A DNA stretch of 64,000 nt from Amoebidium appalachense (Eukaryota > Ichthyosporea), in assembly GCA_963693365.1 (NCBI GenBank), contig CAVNZM010000005.1:5766001-5830000 (forward strand), given 5' to 3'. Each line of letters starts with the position of its first letter. Position 1 is the first letter of the stretch. The position numbers and the translations under genes are program-made. Under the pieces are notes generated by a model. That model was not told where the DNA came from and ran no database searches. It saw nothing but the letters and a program-made list of their open reading frames with translations. This document shows positions 1 through 29,569 of this stretch, in pieces.

Positions 1-178
1 CCTTCCAATGCTCAGCGTGATCTGGCCTGTTCGGTCCATTAGGTCAGGGACTGTACCAGGCGGGGGGTTGGGGGAGAGGGAGGGGCTGGTTCTGGTTGCA
101 ATCGCCCCCGGCTCCGCCATTACATACCCCACAATCGAATTCTAACGCTCTGGATGGGGTTTTTCGTTTTCCCTGCAG

Positions 179-4806
<4,628 letters not shown>

Positions 4807-4870
4807 CATTAGTTACTATATTGATTGGTGCATGCGGTTGGAACAGAGAGGGGGAGGGGTGAGGAGGGGG

Positions 4871-4902
<32 letters not shown>

Positions 4903-6696
4903 GGGAATTAATGAAGACGATTCTCAGATTGAATAATATGTTGTCCCCTATAATTGAGGGGTGTTACGATAGGCTAAAATAGCTAGCTAGGGTAGAGAGA
5001 AAAGATAGCATTGCCCTGTGTATTCATAATGGGAACATTTTTGTAAGAACACACACACACAGGCAAGGAAAGCACAAACACAAGCATACACACAGGCACA
5101 CACACAAGCACGCAGACAGACACGCACACAACCAACCGCATGCTATTCCGTTGCCACCTCCTGAAATTCAATATGAGTGTGAAAGTAATTTTGATTGCAG
5201 TTTAGAACTTAGCGCGCTGAACGTAAAGTTGAATGAACGTATGTGTATAGTATGCAGATCTGAACGGTTATATCAGCCAATAGTAAAAAGGCATTAAAGA
5301 CATGGCCAGTTTAATTAATATGGCCAGCTGAAAAGTGACCATTATCAGGTGAATACTACCCGTATGTTTGAATCATTAAAGCTCACATTGAACTCCTATT
5401 TCATTATTAGATTTCAAAATATCAAGGCCCATACGGGTGAGAGTGACCTGTATAAATGATTTTGAGGTCAATGTGGTTAACGTTGTATAAGTTGAAACAT
5501 TATCACCCGGCCTGTGCCACTTGCATGACCAAGGTGTATACTGGCATACATGTACGTTTGAGCTCGAGTCACATGCATGCGTCGTAAAAGAGTCATCACT
5601 CGAGATTTTTATCAGCCGGGTGTATACGTAGCGTAATTGTCTCGCAACTTGTGTGCATGATTTTGCCTCTGTGTGTGTGTGCACGCATGAGTCTGTAAGA
5701 GCTCCTCTCTCCCTCCCTCTCTCTCTCTCTCTCTCTCTCCCTCCCTCCCTCTCTCTCTCTCTCTCCCCCCCCCCCCCCCCCCCCCCCCCCCTCCCCTTCT
5801 CCCCCTATCCCCCGCCACAGCTGCAGGCTAATATTTAATATGTATGCACCGTACGTGTCCGTATACACCCATTACATCCCCCCCCCCCCCCCCCCCACAC
5901 GCCCCCCGTGCGTGCACCCCTCAGCTCCCACCCACAGACCTGGCCCGGGTGTCCATCTTTTCCAAAGATTACACACACAAGTATACATGTACGAGTGTAT
6001 TTGAAAGGGGAGTGTGTGTGCGCGCATGTGTGTATGTGTGTGTGTGTGTGTGCGTGTGTGTGGGCCCCGCAAGTGGGGGGAGGGGGGGAGAGGGGGGAGG
6101 GGGGAGGGGGGCTGCTTGTAAAGGAATGCGATAGATGTGAGAGTCAATGGGTGGATACATTCCAACCGATCTTCTTGTTTCGTCTATATTTACACGAGAT
6201 AGGGGTGGATAATTGTGGGCCCCCCCTTTTTTTTCCCGCTAGAAACAGGCTCCGGGCCCATGTCACCCGTCATTCTTAGATTACATGGTTTTCATTATCA
6301 CCGAATTATCTGAAACTGTGAGGTAAAATGCAAGAAAATGCAGTAGATAGTCAGTTTACCCACACAAAGGCTGATTAAACACACGTGTGAGAAGATTGGG
6401 ATGGTCAAGAGAGCTAGCTGTGTGTGCGCACACACGGGCGCGCGTGTCTGTCTCTCTCTGTGTGTGTTTATGTGTGTGTGTGTGTGTCCGCGCACGTGCA
6501 CATGCATGTGTATGTTTGTAGGTGCCGTGAAGGAACCGAAGTAAATACGTGTTGAGGTTTTACAGTCTATTTTTCTCCTTAACCGACAAGCAATCTTTTT
6601 GATCAAATAAACTACTGAGGGCAGGGATCCGAAAAACAGAGCAAAATTAAAAGTAATAATCCCGGGGAAACGTCAAATTTACAACTGCATTTTAGG
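4807..6696. other. Intergenic spacer between two convergent genes
   Basis: Lies between the stop of the attractin-like gene and the stop of the MGAT4-like gene. It holds a poly-G run near 4872-4901, AT-rich unique DNA at 4910-5640, (CT)n/C-runs at 5705-5800, short GT repeats at 6010-6110 and 6420-6490, and G-rich DNA near 6070-6115. No exon-like segment with supporting splice sites or family resemblance was found. Confidence 0.7.
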
Positions 6697-7079
6697 CTAT
6701 CGTCTCTCATCATCCTCATCCTGCCCCAGCGCATAATCCTCTTCCTCCTCCTCCTCCCGTTCTGCTTTCAACGGAGATTGGTATTCCGCGTTTTCCAACC
6801 CTGCTATTTCTGGATTGTAGGGTTCCGGAAGTGGAAATCGGGGGTCCTTTAGAAGTTGTGGTTTCCCATCCAGGGACGAAAATGTGCCAATGTGCTGAAA
6901 GAGAGAAACCTTGCTACCCAATCGTTGGTGGCCGTGGCGCAGCAACACCTAATGAACAAATAGAATGGTTATGTTAGTTTTTATCTGGGTTTAATGGTCC
7001 CCATAAAGAACGTTGTTGCTGGTTGGGTACTACAGGAGCCTCCATTCAATTCCTTCCTAACACTTTCCCTCTAATGTCT

Positions 7080-7131
<52 letters not shown>

Positions 7132-7412
7132 CTCCCTCCCTCCCCCTCCCTCGCCCCCCTTCCTCGATGTAAAGTAAGAAGGAAACCCTCCAGATTCCAA
7201 TGCACATGATGTAAATACGACAATACCCCTCCCCTCTCCCCCTTCCCCCGTACACACACCCCACCACACTCCATTCTTTCTCATCAAGCAGCCCAACCAA
7301 CCCACCATCCACCCATCCATCCACCGGCCCACTTGCTCATCCGACCACAATGCCCACTTTACCCTCTTACCCCCCCTCCCCCCCCCCCCCCCCCCCCCCC
7401 CCCCAACCAACC

Positions 7413-7482
<70 letters not shown>

Positions 7483-7521
7483 CTCTATCCCTCTCTCTTT
7501 TCTCTCTTTCTCCCCCGCCCG

Positions 7522-7594
<73 letters not shown>

Positions 7595-7766
7595 CGCGCG
7601 CGCACACACACACACATGCACACACACACACACACACACACCTTAACGCCCTTCCACACATAGACGGTTAAGAGTGCACACACGGAAGATGTAAGATCCA
7701 AGAACACCACACATATTATGTTCTACTGCCAGGGGGAGCAAGTGTGGTTGTGTGCATGTGTGTGCG

Positions 7767-7797
<31 letters not shown>

Positions 7798-7899
7798 TTG
7801 TGTGGGCGTGAGCATGTGTTTGTGTGTAAGTATGTCTGTGTGTGTATGTGTGTATGTTTGTGACGTGGTTTGTGACGTGTAGGGCTGTGTGTGTGCACT

Positions 7900-7936
<37 letters not shown>

Positions 7937-8617
7937 GGGGGGGGAGGGTGGGAGGGGTTTCAGCACATGGCCATCATACCTGGTAAAGCAGAATATCAGC
8001 CGGGGCCTCGGCATACGTTTTAGACAAATAATCGACCAATTGATCCATCTCTTTAGTTCTAAAAGTTTTACCAATAAAGCCCAATATGGAAAAGTCTAGC
8101 ATGTACCATCCCCTTCCCTGGGTTTCCAGCCGGCCGATTACCCGACGGATGGTCTTTGTGTAGCCCGGGATGGTGATCACGTCATCTTCAAGCTGTGGGG
8201 TATTAAGGATATCGGGTTATTTTCGGTTTTTTGCTATAGCCAATTATGGAGTATTCACTTGATCCCCCCCTCCCCCCCTCCCCCCCCCCTCCCCCTCCCC
8301 CTCCCACACGCACACACACACGTGGGCGGTTGAATGCACAGCGACAGTTACATAAACGGGCAAGGATAGCACTAGCCCCCCCGACCTCATCCTCCCATTT
8401 TCTATTGCGTTCTAACCCTTCCCCTTCCCCTCCCCTCCCCTCCCCCCACCCCCCCCCCCACCCCCCCCCCTCCCCCCTCCCTTGGGTGCACCCACAGACC
8501 TGCAATTACCACTGTGTAAATGAGTATGTGCCTAAGCGTGTGCCTGTGTGTGTGCGCATGCGCGCTTGAGTGCTTGTGCGAATGTGTTTGAATGTGTCTG
8601 TGCATGTGTGTGTGTGT

Positions 8618-8716
<99 letters not shown>

Positions 8717-8731
8717 TGTACGTGTACGTGT

Positions 8732-8797
<66 letters not shown>

Positions 8798-9348
8798 ATG
8801 TTCGAGTGTATATGCGTAAAGCTATGTAGATGTGTTTGTGTGCTTGCGGAAGGGGAACGTAAAGGGGGAGCAGGGGGGAGGGGGTGGGGGTTGAGTGGGG
8901 GGAGGGAGGGGATGGGGGGCACTGTCTCACCTGCATGTAGTGAGTTGCTTTTGGCCTGCAATATGCCATTAGCAGCGCATAATCAAGTGACTGTTTTTGG
9001 CGTTTAAAGGCCTTTTCTGATTGGCTCCCGTAGTTTTCACCGTGCATTCCATCCATAGGTGGGTAGAAGTGGGGGGTGGGGCCCTGACTACTTCCATGAG
9101 CCCGTCGGAGACTTCAGAGCTGTAGTTGGTATGCAGCTGTGTTTGTGTTTGTGTGTATGGGAAGGGGGGGGGGGGGGGGGAAGGGGGTTGCATGTGTGTG
9201 TTTGGGGGGGCGAGAGAGGCAGGGGGGGGGGGGGGGGGGGGGGAGGGGGGCCATGTCTGTGGGGGGGTAGGGAGGGTGCATGTGTGTGTGTGGGGGGAGG
9301 GGAGGAGGGGCGGTCGCCGTGTGAGTGTGAGTGAGTGAGTGAGTGAGT

Positions 9349-9386
<38 letters not shown>

Positions 9387-9497
9387 ATGTGTGTGTGTGT
9401 GTGTGTGTGTGTGCATGTGTGCGTGTGTGTGTGTGTGTGTGTGGTTGCCGTGTGAGTGTGAGTGAGTGAGTGAGTGAGTGAGTGAGTGAGTGAGTGA

Positions 9498-9545
<48 letters not shown>

Positions 9546-10137
9546 CAGAAAGGGAGCAAGGATGTGTGTGTGTGCATGTTTTTTTTTTTTTTTTTTTTTT
9601 TTTTTGGGGGGGGGGGGGGGAGGGTTAGAATATGTTAGCCACACCACTGTGAAGTACAAAACTTGAGCTTCGACATGCGTATGCCTTTACACGGTCTAGG
9701 GAGCAAAGATGGAAAGCATGTGCACTCTTTGCGGCAGCTGGGCGGAAGGTGCATGGGTGGGCACCCGTGAAGGGGGAGGGGGGAGGGGGGAGAAGGGTGG
9801 ACATGGGGGAGAAGGGGCAGCATATATGGATGTGTCTCGTATGTACACGTGGGTCTGTGTATCAGAGCACATGCATGTCTGATATCTTTGCGTGTGCGTG
9901 CTTGTGTGTCTGTGCGTGTGTGTGTGTTGGGGGGGGGGGGGGGGGGGGAGGGGGGGGTAATGTGTGTTAATCCCATGTTTGGTTCTGCGGGCTAACGGTG
10001 GGAGCCCGCAGGGGAAGACGCAGGGGCGGGAGGGCAAGATGGAGAATGAGGAGCTGTTCGAGAAGGAGGGGGGGGGAGGGGGGGAAGGGGGGGAAGAGAA
10101 AAGGGAAAGAGGAGAGATATTGGGACATATATTTTGT

Positions 10138-10192
<55 letters not shown>

Positions 10193-10203
10193 GTGTGTGT
10201 GTG

Positions 10204-10269
<66 letters not shown>

Positions 10270-10541
10270 CTGGAAAAATGCCAATAAAAGCAGAAACACA
10301 CATATTGGGTAAAATATCAAGGAGCTATATGACTGACCTACCTCTTTAACTGTTTGATCGGCGATCGTGGTATTTAGATCAGCCACATAGACAACCAATA
10401 GAAAGTCTTTCCTGTCATCCTCATGCATATTCGACAGAAGTGATTGGAGGGTGGTTGAAACATAGTGCCCCTGGGGCCTTGCCATCGTAGGAACCCCGAT
10501 TACCATGTATTTGCCTGTGTACATGTGAGGTGTGTGTGTGC

Positions 10542-10573
<32 letters not shown>

Positions 10574-11535
10574 CTATGGGGGGGGGGGGGGGGGAGGGGG
10601 GGGAGGGGGGAGGGGGGTTAGGAGGGTAGGGGAGGGAGGAGGGAGGGGAAGGACGGTGTGGGGGGGGGGAGGGGGGGAGAATGGTTGTGTTAGTGCAAGA
10701 TCGTGTGCGCTGTGAGTGTGTGCATGTGTGCATCTGCGTGTGCGTGTGTTTATGTGTGTGTACGATTTCGAATGCATATGCAAGTGTGCCTCCTTTTGTG
10801 CGTGTGTACCTGCACATGTCTGTCCGTACGTGCATGCCCGAACCCGTATTGGCTGTGTAGGGGCATCATCATACGTGTGCACAGTTGCAGAGGGGTACTG
10901 GTAAAGGCACCGGGGGGGGGGGGGGGGGGGGGGGGAGGGGGGCGGAGAGGAAAGAAGAACGGGCGGATGAGGTGGCCAAAGAGGGAGGTCCGGGGGGGGG
11001 GGGGGGGGGGGGGGGAGGAGGGGGGAGGGGGGGTGCAGGTCAAAGGAAAACGATGCTAATCCTATAGCCATATGAGCAAAAACGAGAAAGGGGGTGGTTG
11101 CATTTTTGGCTTGTGATAAACGTAGAGAGAGTGAAAGGGGGGGGGGGGGGGGGGAGAGGGGGGAGAGGAAATCCATACACGTACACAAACATTCGCACAC
11201 ATAAACAAACACACGGAAATGCATGCACACACGCAAACATACGCACGTGTGCACACAGACACACACGTGTACACCCCCCACGCAGAAACTGACGCCTACA
11301 ACCACCAATACCCAGCCTCCCTCCCCTGCTCCCCCACACACCCACACCCACACCTACCCACCTACACCCAACCACACACACGCACACCCACTCACTCACC
11401 CACCTTCTCACACAAACACACACACATCCTCCCCCCCGCCCCCCCTCACCCACACCCACACCCACACCTACCCACGCACCCACACCCACCCACTCACCCA
11501 CCTACTCACACAAACCACACCCGTCCCTTCCCCCC

Positions 11536-11576
<41 letters not shown>

Positions 11577-11697
11577 AAAAAAAAAAAAAACCTCCCACCC
11601 ACCCACCTACCTACCTACCCACACATCCCCTCCCACCTTCCCACACCCACCCACCCACCCTGCCCATCCCCACATCTCCCCCCCCCTCCCCCTCCCC

Positions 11698-11728
<31 letters not shown>

Positions 11729-12213
11729 ACACACCTGACACAGCAGGGTGTTTCCTCGACTCCTTCACCGACTTGATTGCTGTGTGTGGCCAGTACTGTT
11801 TCCTCGAATGAGGCACAGCCGTGAACCCACTTAGCCCCAACGCACCTGCACACAAAGCCAAAAGAAAAAAGAAAAAAGTTAATTTTTTCAAAAATTATTG
11901 AATATCCCTGTTGGCGAGAGAGACCACACACAGAGCGGTTACTTCTCGTTTCATCCGCTTTCTTGTTTCCTCCTCCCCACCGCGACACCCTTTCCCCCTG
12001 CCTCCCTTTCCCCTCCTCCCCCCCCCTTCCCTTTTTGTGGTTATTGTTGCCTCTCCCCGTCCAATCCCCTCCCCTCCCGCCCCCCACCCCACCTACACAC
12101 CCACCCACCCATGGCGGCCTGCTACCTTCTTTTTGTGGTTGTTTTACACAGGCAGCGTGGGGTGGGGGGTGGGGAAGGGGGGAGGCGTGGTGGGGGCGGG
12201 TGGGTGGGTGGGT

Positions 12214-12257
<44 letters not shown>

Positions 12258-12520
12258 TGGGAGCTGCACAAGCCCTCCACTCACATAAAGAGAAACTACA
12301 ATATTTACGCAAATATTAAAGAAAACCACATACCTGCGAGGATGAAATAAGCCAAAAATAGGACCACAAGGCAGCACACCACCGCCACCGTTGGTGTTTT
12401 CTGTGAGCGTGCGCGGAGTGATAGTCTCTGTCTGTATCTCCGGAACGCACCCACAACGGCAGGGAGGGTCCGTTCTAGCATGGTGTAGTCCTGTGTGTGT
12501 TGAATGTCAGGGTGTGGCAT
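6697..12520 (-). CDS. MGAT4: MGAT4-like N-acetylglucosaminyltransferase (GT54), six exons, one apparent 1-nt frameshift
   Basis: Exons in transcript order: 12520-12334, 11845-11735, 10514-10342, 9136-8931, 8192-7980, 6948-6697 (TAG). About 380 residues from the ATG at 12520, or 367 from the ATG at 12481. Residues ~44-61 form a single signal-anchor helix after a basic N-terminus, a type II Golgi topology. Family landmarks in order: VIGVPTMAR (~104), [19 protein letters not shown], the acidic LEDD motif (227-230), [10 protein letters not shown], and [12 protein letters not shown] near the end. Known GT54 enzymes add beta-1,4-GlcNAc to the alpha-1,3 mannose arm of N-glycans. The protein is shorter than animal MGAT4 and lacks the C-terminal carbohydrate-binding region, ending instead in a Glu/Asp-rich tail. 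In the fourth exon the frame changes at the G-run 9071-9076 (six C on the sense strand). One more C would rejoin the two family-matching halves and restore a phase-0 exon end, so an assembly slip or a true inactivating deletion are both possible. Confidence 0.85.
7083..7660. repeat. Poly-C and (CA)n block in the last MGAT4-like intron
   Basis: Poly-C at 7083-7128, a C-run near 7375-7404, (CA)n at about 7415-7480 and 7525-7592, and interrupted CA to 7640. This is one of the blocks where C/CA lies on the antisense strand of the host gene. Confidence 0.9.
8590..8796. repeat. (GT)n microsatellite with TACG interruptions
   Basis: Long (TG)n interrupted once by four TACGTG units near 8714-8737, within the MGAT4-like intron between the LEDD exon and the preceding exon. 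On the sense strand of the gene it reads (CA)n. Confidence 0.95.
11538..11590. repeat. C-run joined to A-run composite
   Basis: A C-run of about 28 followed directly by an A-run of about 24. The same 5'-C then A-3' order (or T then G on the other strand) recurs at many loci in this window. Confidence 0.9.
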
Positions 12521-12752
12521 AAACTGTCTCGTTCGGTTTGGTGGGTTTCATTTTCTGTGTTGTTCAGTTGCCGGCTGGTATGTGAAGGTTTGTTCCCTTA
12601 TTTTTTCCTTTTGTTTATCTGTTTACCCCAGACTCCCAGGAGCAATTGGCGAAGGGGGGAGGGAGGAGGAGGGGGACGGGGGGGTTGAAGAATGGAGATA
12701 ATAGGTCGCCACGGGAGGGATGTAGGGAAGAGGGAGGAGATAGGGACTCCCG

Positions 12753-12784
<32 letters not shown>

Positions 12785-13561
12785 GGGGGGGGGGGGGGGG
12801 AAGAAGGGGGCAAAAGGGAAAAATGCTAAAGCCGAGAATAGGGAGTAGAGGAAAAGTGAGCAGCGAGTGTGTGTGTTTGCGGTGGTGTTGGGGGCAGGGG
12901 GAGGGGGGGGGGGGGGGGAGTGGACTGGAAGAGCCTTGGCTAGGCAAACTTAGTGACCAAGTTGGATTGGTGAGAAAATGTGTGCCCTGAACTAGAGTCA
13001 TATATTTCTGAGTTCATCCTGGTGCACGAACTCTGTAGAGGCGGAGAAGCCTTATGAGCTATTCATGAAAAGTGATGATAGTCTGCGAGGGGGTGTATGG
13101 AGTCGCAAAAGGAAAGAGAGACGAAATACATCAGGTCAATAGAGGAATTGAAGAAGACAATTAGGTGGGGAGGGGAAGGAAGGGGGGGGGGGGGGGAGGA
13201 GGAGGGGGGGGGGGGGGGAGGAGGAGGAGGGACGATGGGAGGCATGAGACCGCACAACCAGAAGAGCACAACTCCTGCCGTTAAAATGGGAGATGCGGTG
13301 GTTGGTTTAAGCTCTTAACGGCAGGAGAAGCGAGTGCACACAGGGGTATTTACAAAGGTAGTTGACAACTTACCTCTGAAGTCATTTTTTCAATCAAACA
13401 TGTCACCAAAATTTGCACAGAGCCGTTCTATTTTGCCGCCCAAAACCCTCAGAGGAGGAGCCCCAGATATACGTCTATCGTGATGTACTGGAAATGCTTA
13501 TCAGGCCTAGATGCGTGTCCTGTACCTTGTTTCGATTCTGTAACATGTCAATATGGAAACT

Positions 13562-13735
13562 CTAATTGGCGCAAAAACGCGCATAAAACACAGCTTCTCG
13601 GGTCTGCAGCAGGAACTTTGCCAGAGCTATCCCGAGGGTTAGCCCAACAAGAAGGAGTAGTACTAGGGCTCGAGAGCAAAAGGCTGGGGGCGCCGCGCGC
13701 ACGATGGGTGTCGGGCTTCCTTGATGGGGACTTTG
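13562..13735 (-). CDS. Possible orphan terminal exon encoding a membrane helix (unassigned)
   Basis: On the minus strand a GC-richer segment reads as about 58 codons ending at TAG (13562-13564). It contains a 20-odd-residue hydrophobic stretch (core ALVLLLLVGLTLGIALA) followed by a short Arg/Lys-containing tail, like the end of a tail-anchored or single-pass protein. There is no in-frame ATG, and the upstream side runs into Lys-rich codons from an A-run. I do not recognise the family. It is either a 3' exon of an unlinked small gene, a pseudogene piece, or chance. Confidence 0.2.
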   Translation of the reverse strand, partial: QSPHQGSPTPIVRAAPPAFCSRALVLLLLVGLTLGIALAKFLLQTREAVFYARFCAN

Positions 13736-15161
13736 AATGTTGAAACACCGTGTTACGTGAATAACAAAGTGCCTTTTCTTTCTTTTTTCTTTTTTCTTTT
13801 CTTTTCTTTTTTTTTTTTTTGTCTGCTTGTTTCCTCCAGGTTCAAAAAGGCTGACGCAGGAGATATTAGTGTTTTCGAAATTAATTTGTACGAGAGTTAA
13901 TTATCGACGGCAAACGGCAGGAAGCGTGGCCAGAGGGAAAAAAAATAAGAACGGAACAGAGTGTAACCGGCAAACGCGAATGAAAAAAATTCTTGTTCTC
14001 TCACTCGTAGTTCAACGTATGCCACCCGAAACTCAAATGTCTGAAAAACGCATATGCATGCTGCTTCGTTTTCGTTGACAAAACATGATTGAACATATGC
14101 ATTGATGAGGATCGATGAGTCGTAGTGATGCGAGTTCATCCAATCATGTGCGTTTGACTTATCTCATGGCATCTAAAGACTAAGTCTAGGCTGTGATCCA
14201 ATCAGAATCAAGCTCTGCACAAAACCTAACGGCTTGGCCAATAACATCAACGATACTATTGAATTTGCCGGTGTACGTGACAGTAGGCTACGTCACTACG
14301 GGGGTACGTCACTACAGAACATATTGTACAAGTGTACGTGCGCGTGTCTCTGTTTATGTTCCTCCTAAGTTGTGTATTATAATAATGTTGTATTGTAGTT
14401 GCATTAATTTAACAATCAACGTTCAATGGAGTGTGCTTATACAGCTGGTTATGTGTCTGTGGGTGTAGGCGTGTGAACATGTGTGGTCGAGCACACGTGT
14501 GCACTGTACAGTGTGCAGTTTTGTGTAAGTGACGGTGACGTGGCAACCAGGCTGTACAACTTCGCATCCCGATATTTGAGCAGTGCCACGGTGTGGGTCT
14601 GTGTGCGTGTGAGGGAGAGTATGGAGAGGGGGAGGGGGGGGGGAGAGGGGGTGGAATGGAGGGGGGCGGGGGGGGGGAGGGGGGGTTGTGAAGAGGCGTG
14701 CCACGGAGTGCGTGTGCATGCTGTGTGCTTGTAATTTTCCGTGATCGAAGCCACGCTGGGTTTGTCCGACGGGTGTGTTTGCAATTGACTTTGCCGCCCA
14801 CAATTATGTAGCACACCCGTACTTGTAACGTCACTCAGCGCGCAAACGTGCGTCTGTACGGGCATGTAACACCCCATATCGCTTTACAATCTATTCCTTT
14901 TGTCCAGTTTGTTCACCTGGGCTGGAACGTGGAACTAGTGTGTGTACCTTTTAGATGCACGGTGTTCGAACTGGGCGTAGCCGCCTATAAGGTAACACGA
15001 TGAGGAGGCAGGCACAGTGGGAGAGAAAAAAGAATGGATAAGCAAGTGAGAAAGAGTGGACGAACTGGGCAGGGAGTCTCCGAGGGGGCAGAGAGGCACG
15101 AGTGAGAGAGAGAATGGCATTGGAGAACGGGGAAGAGGATGGGGGGGTGGGGCCGGGAGGG

Positions 15162-15209
<48 letters not shown>

Positions 15210-15214
15210 CACGT

Positions 15215-15262
<48 letters not shown>

Positions 15263-15511
15263 AGGGAGGGAGGGGGAGAGAGAGAACTACGTATATATAT
15301 TTTTTTGCTATGCTATTGAACAAAAAGGTCAACCCAAATTGCGTGGAGCACTAATGTTAATAGGAGGGAAGAAGAAGGGTGCACCACAAGTTGCCGCTCT
15401 CGAATATTAGTGGAGAGGATCTCTAGTGGAGTGGAAGGAAAAGGCTCTTTTTGTGTAGCTCATAGGTAGGCCCATTAATGCATACAAAGAGACTGATGGG
15501 ACTACCACTAT

Positions 15512-15545
<34 letters not shown>

Positions 15546-16386
15546 GTCCCCTACCTTTTTCCCCACGGGGCCCTTCCCTGCCAACACACTAGCCAACTCG
15601 ACGATCATTGGTTACCTAACCCCCGATCATTTTTATCTCCTCTCTCCCTCCCCATTCCCGTAGCCCCTCCCTCCCCACCAATCCCATCCCACCAGCAGGC
15701 CCCAAAAAAATCAACCTTGTAAGGACCCGTGACCCTGAAACTTTCATGCTAATAGTCCTTTGCAGCCTGTTTTTGATTCAACCCTATGTAAGCGAACACT
15801 GCTGTAAACTCGTGTACAGAACTGGCCTTGATGGCAAATATGAGCACGCACATACGCACCTCGTATATATATTCCACAGCCTTCCCTCAACCCCCAACCT
15901 ACCCACCCCCTCTCCCTTTTTCCCCTCATAACGACACATAAAGTACAGAAAAGACTAACAAAAAGATAAACATGTTCTTTTGTGAACGTTTGTAAACACA
16001 CGTGTTTCTGGCTCCATGCAACTTACAGGCCCTTCAAAAAACCACGGCACCCGAGACCGCCTTGGTGGTCTTACATCCAGAAATGATTCCTTGATGTTCC
16101 AGAGGAAGAAAGCTTGTAACCGTCGAGTGAAAGGCAATGGTGCTTGTATTGAACCACAACAAAAACCATGTACACAGATCAGAGGGCGAGAAAAGGGAAA
16201 ATCCTGTCACCAGGGGACCCCAAACACAGGAAGTTTTCCCGAGTAGCCTTTCATTGGAAGGACAGAAACTGATCACGCTTATTTTCTTGTCGTGTAACAC
16301 ATATCGTTTTGGCTTTACGTGTTGGCTTTATTAGAATGTGGTCGCTCCTTATTCCAATCCTATGTTCCTTGTGTGAAACCCGTTAT

Positions 16387-16422
16387 GGGGTTTACGCTGT
16401 TTACTCGAGGCAAAGTGAGACC
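16387..16422 (+). repeat. Dispersed 36-bp repeat, copy 1
   Basis: Begins GGGGTTTACGCTGTTTACTC and ends in GAGGCAAAGTGAGACC. The same 36 bases occur in inverse orientation at 47085-47120 with a single difference. A shorter relative (GCGAGGCAAAGTGAACC) is at about 29438-29454. Flanks do not align, so this looks like the conserved end of a larger mobile element. Confidence 0.6.
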
Positions 16423-17058
16423 GGATATCAACTGTTATCAAGCACCTTCCATATTTGGAACGCACCACCGGCTATCTGCGCTTGTTGCTGGTGCTTTCTG
16501 AACAAATAATGTTCATTATACAAAATGTAAAAGACTAATTATTTTCAACGATTGGTGGAAAATGGAATACTATAGTTATACAATCAGCCATCATTTGTAC
16601 GGCAGCTACGAATCACCCAGCCTTCTTGCATCATCCGCCTCAGCTGTGGCGCACTCTGGCGCAGGATCCCCGCTTTGAAACTTCCAAGAAAGTCACAGTG
16701 TCTCTGACTGATGAGTAAAAATCAGCAACCAAAAAACTTGTAAGAAGAAAATACCACACTGATAAAATTGTTAGGTAATACTGTTTTGTCTGTAGCTCAT
16801 TCTTAGTGCCGGAGAAGGTTTTTTACAGGGACCTCTGCGAGCAGGCAGCCAACCACTACTTTTGTCAAAGCTGCTTCGTTCCTCCATTCGCCGTCACTGT
16901 CTTCCTTAGAGAATCCCGGACTTCACACATAATCGGTAGGTTTTCACGTAACAACCAAGCTGTCTTGAGCAAAATTTTGTAAACCTGGCATCAATTCTTA
17001 CTAACTCTAGTATTCAAAAGTTGGAAGCAGCCCATTTTGGCGAGACAGAAATCGCAAA

Positions 17059-29169
<12,111 letters not shown>

Positions 29170-29521
29170 CCCCCCTGATTAGGGTTATAGAGTTGGGTAC
29201 ATGCCTGTTTTTGGGTTATAACTTATGTGTACAAAGGCGTGTGCCTGACCTCCCCCCCCCCCCCCCCCCCCTTCCCCCCTCCCCCTCCGTTCCCCCCCAA
29301 ACAGGAGATTGGGCTCTGGTGAAGTTGTACACTAACCGTACCCCAATATTCTACCTCTGCTTCCCACTCTCGGTACACCACCGATGATACTGCTTTTTCT
29401 CCTTTTATGCACATTCACCCCGCTTTAGGTGGCTTATGCGAGGCAAAGTGAACCAATCTCGTTTTTTTTGTTTTTTTCTTTTTTTTTTTTTTTTTTTTTT
29501 TTTGTGGTGGTGGTGGTTGGT

Positions 29522-29569
<48 letters not shown>

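Larger units (their letters stand above)
12521..17058. other. Divergent intergenic region between the MGAT4-like and kinase genes
   Basis: Both flanking genes start here and point outwards, so it should hold two promoters. Contents: G-runs at 12680-12800 and 12900-12920, G/A-rich DNA at 13165-13230, a (T)n stretch near 13775-13820, AT-rich unique DNA at 13820-14580, (GA)n at 15167-15290, a poly-C at 15513-15543, and unique DNA to 17058. A CCAATCAG box lies at 14198-14205. No TATA box could be placed with confidence. A short hydrophobic frame (13562-13735, minus) is listed separately. Confidence 0.6.

Noticed and set aside
13480-13743. Plus-strand 87-codon frame
   Set aside because: Overlaps the minus-strand hydrophobic frame, shows no domain, and no donor or acceptor links it to another exon.
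13841-13900. Plus-strand exon after a strong pyrimidine tract and CAG acceptor
   Set aside because: Only 19 codons to a stop and no upstream exon could be found.
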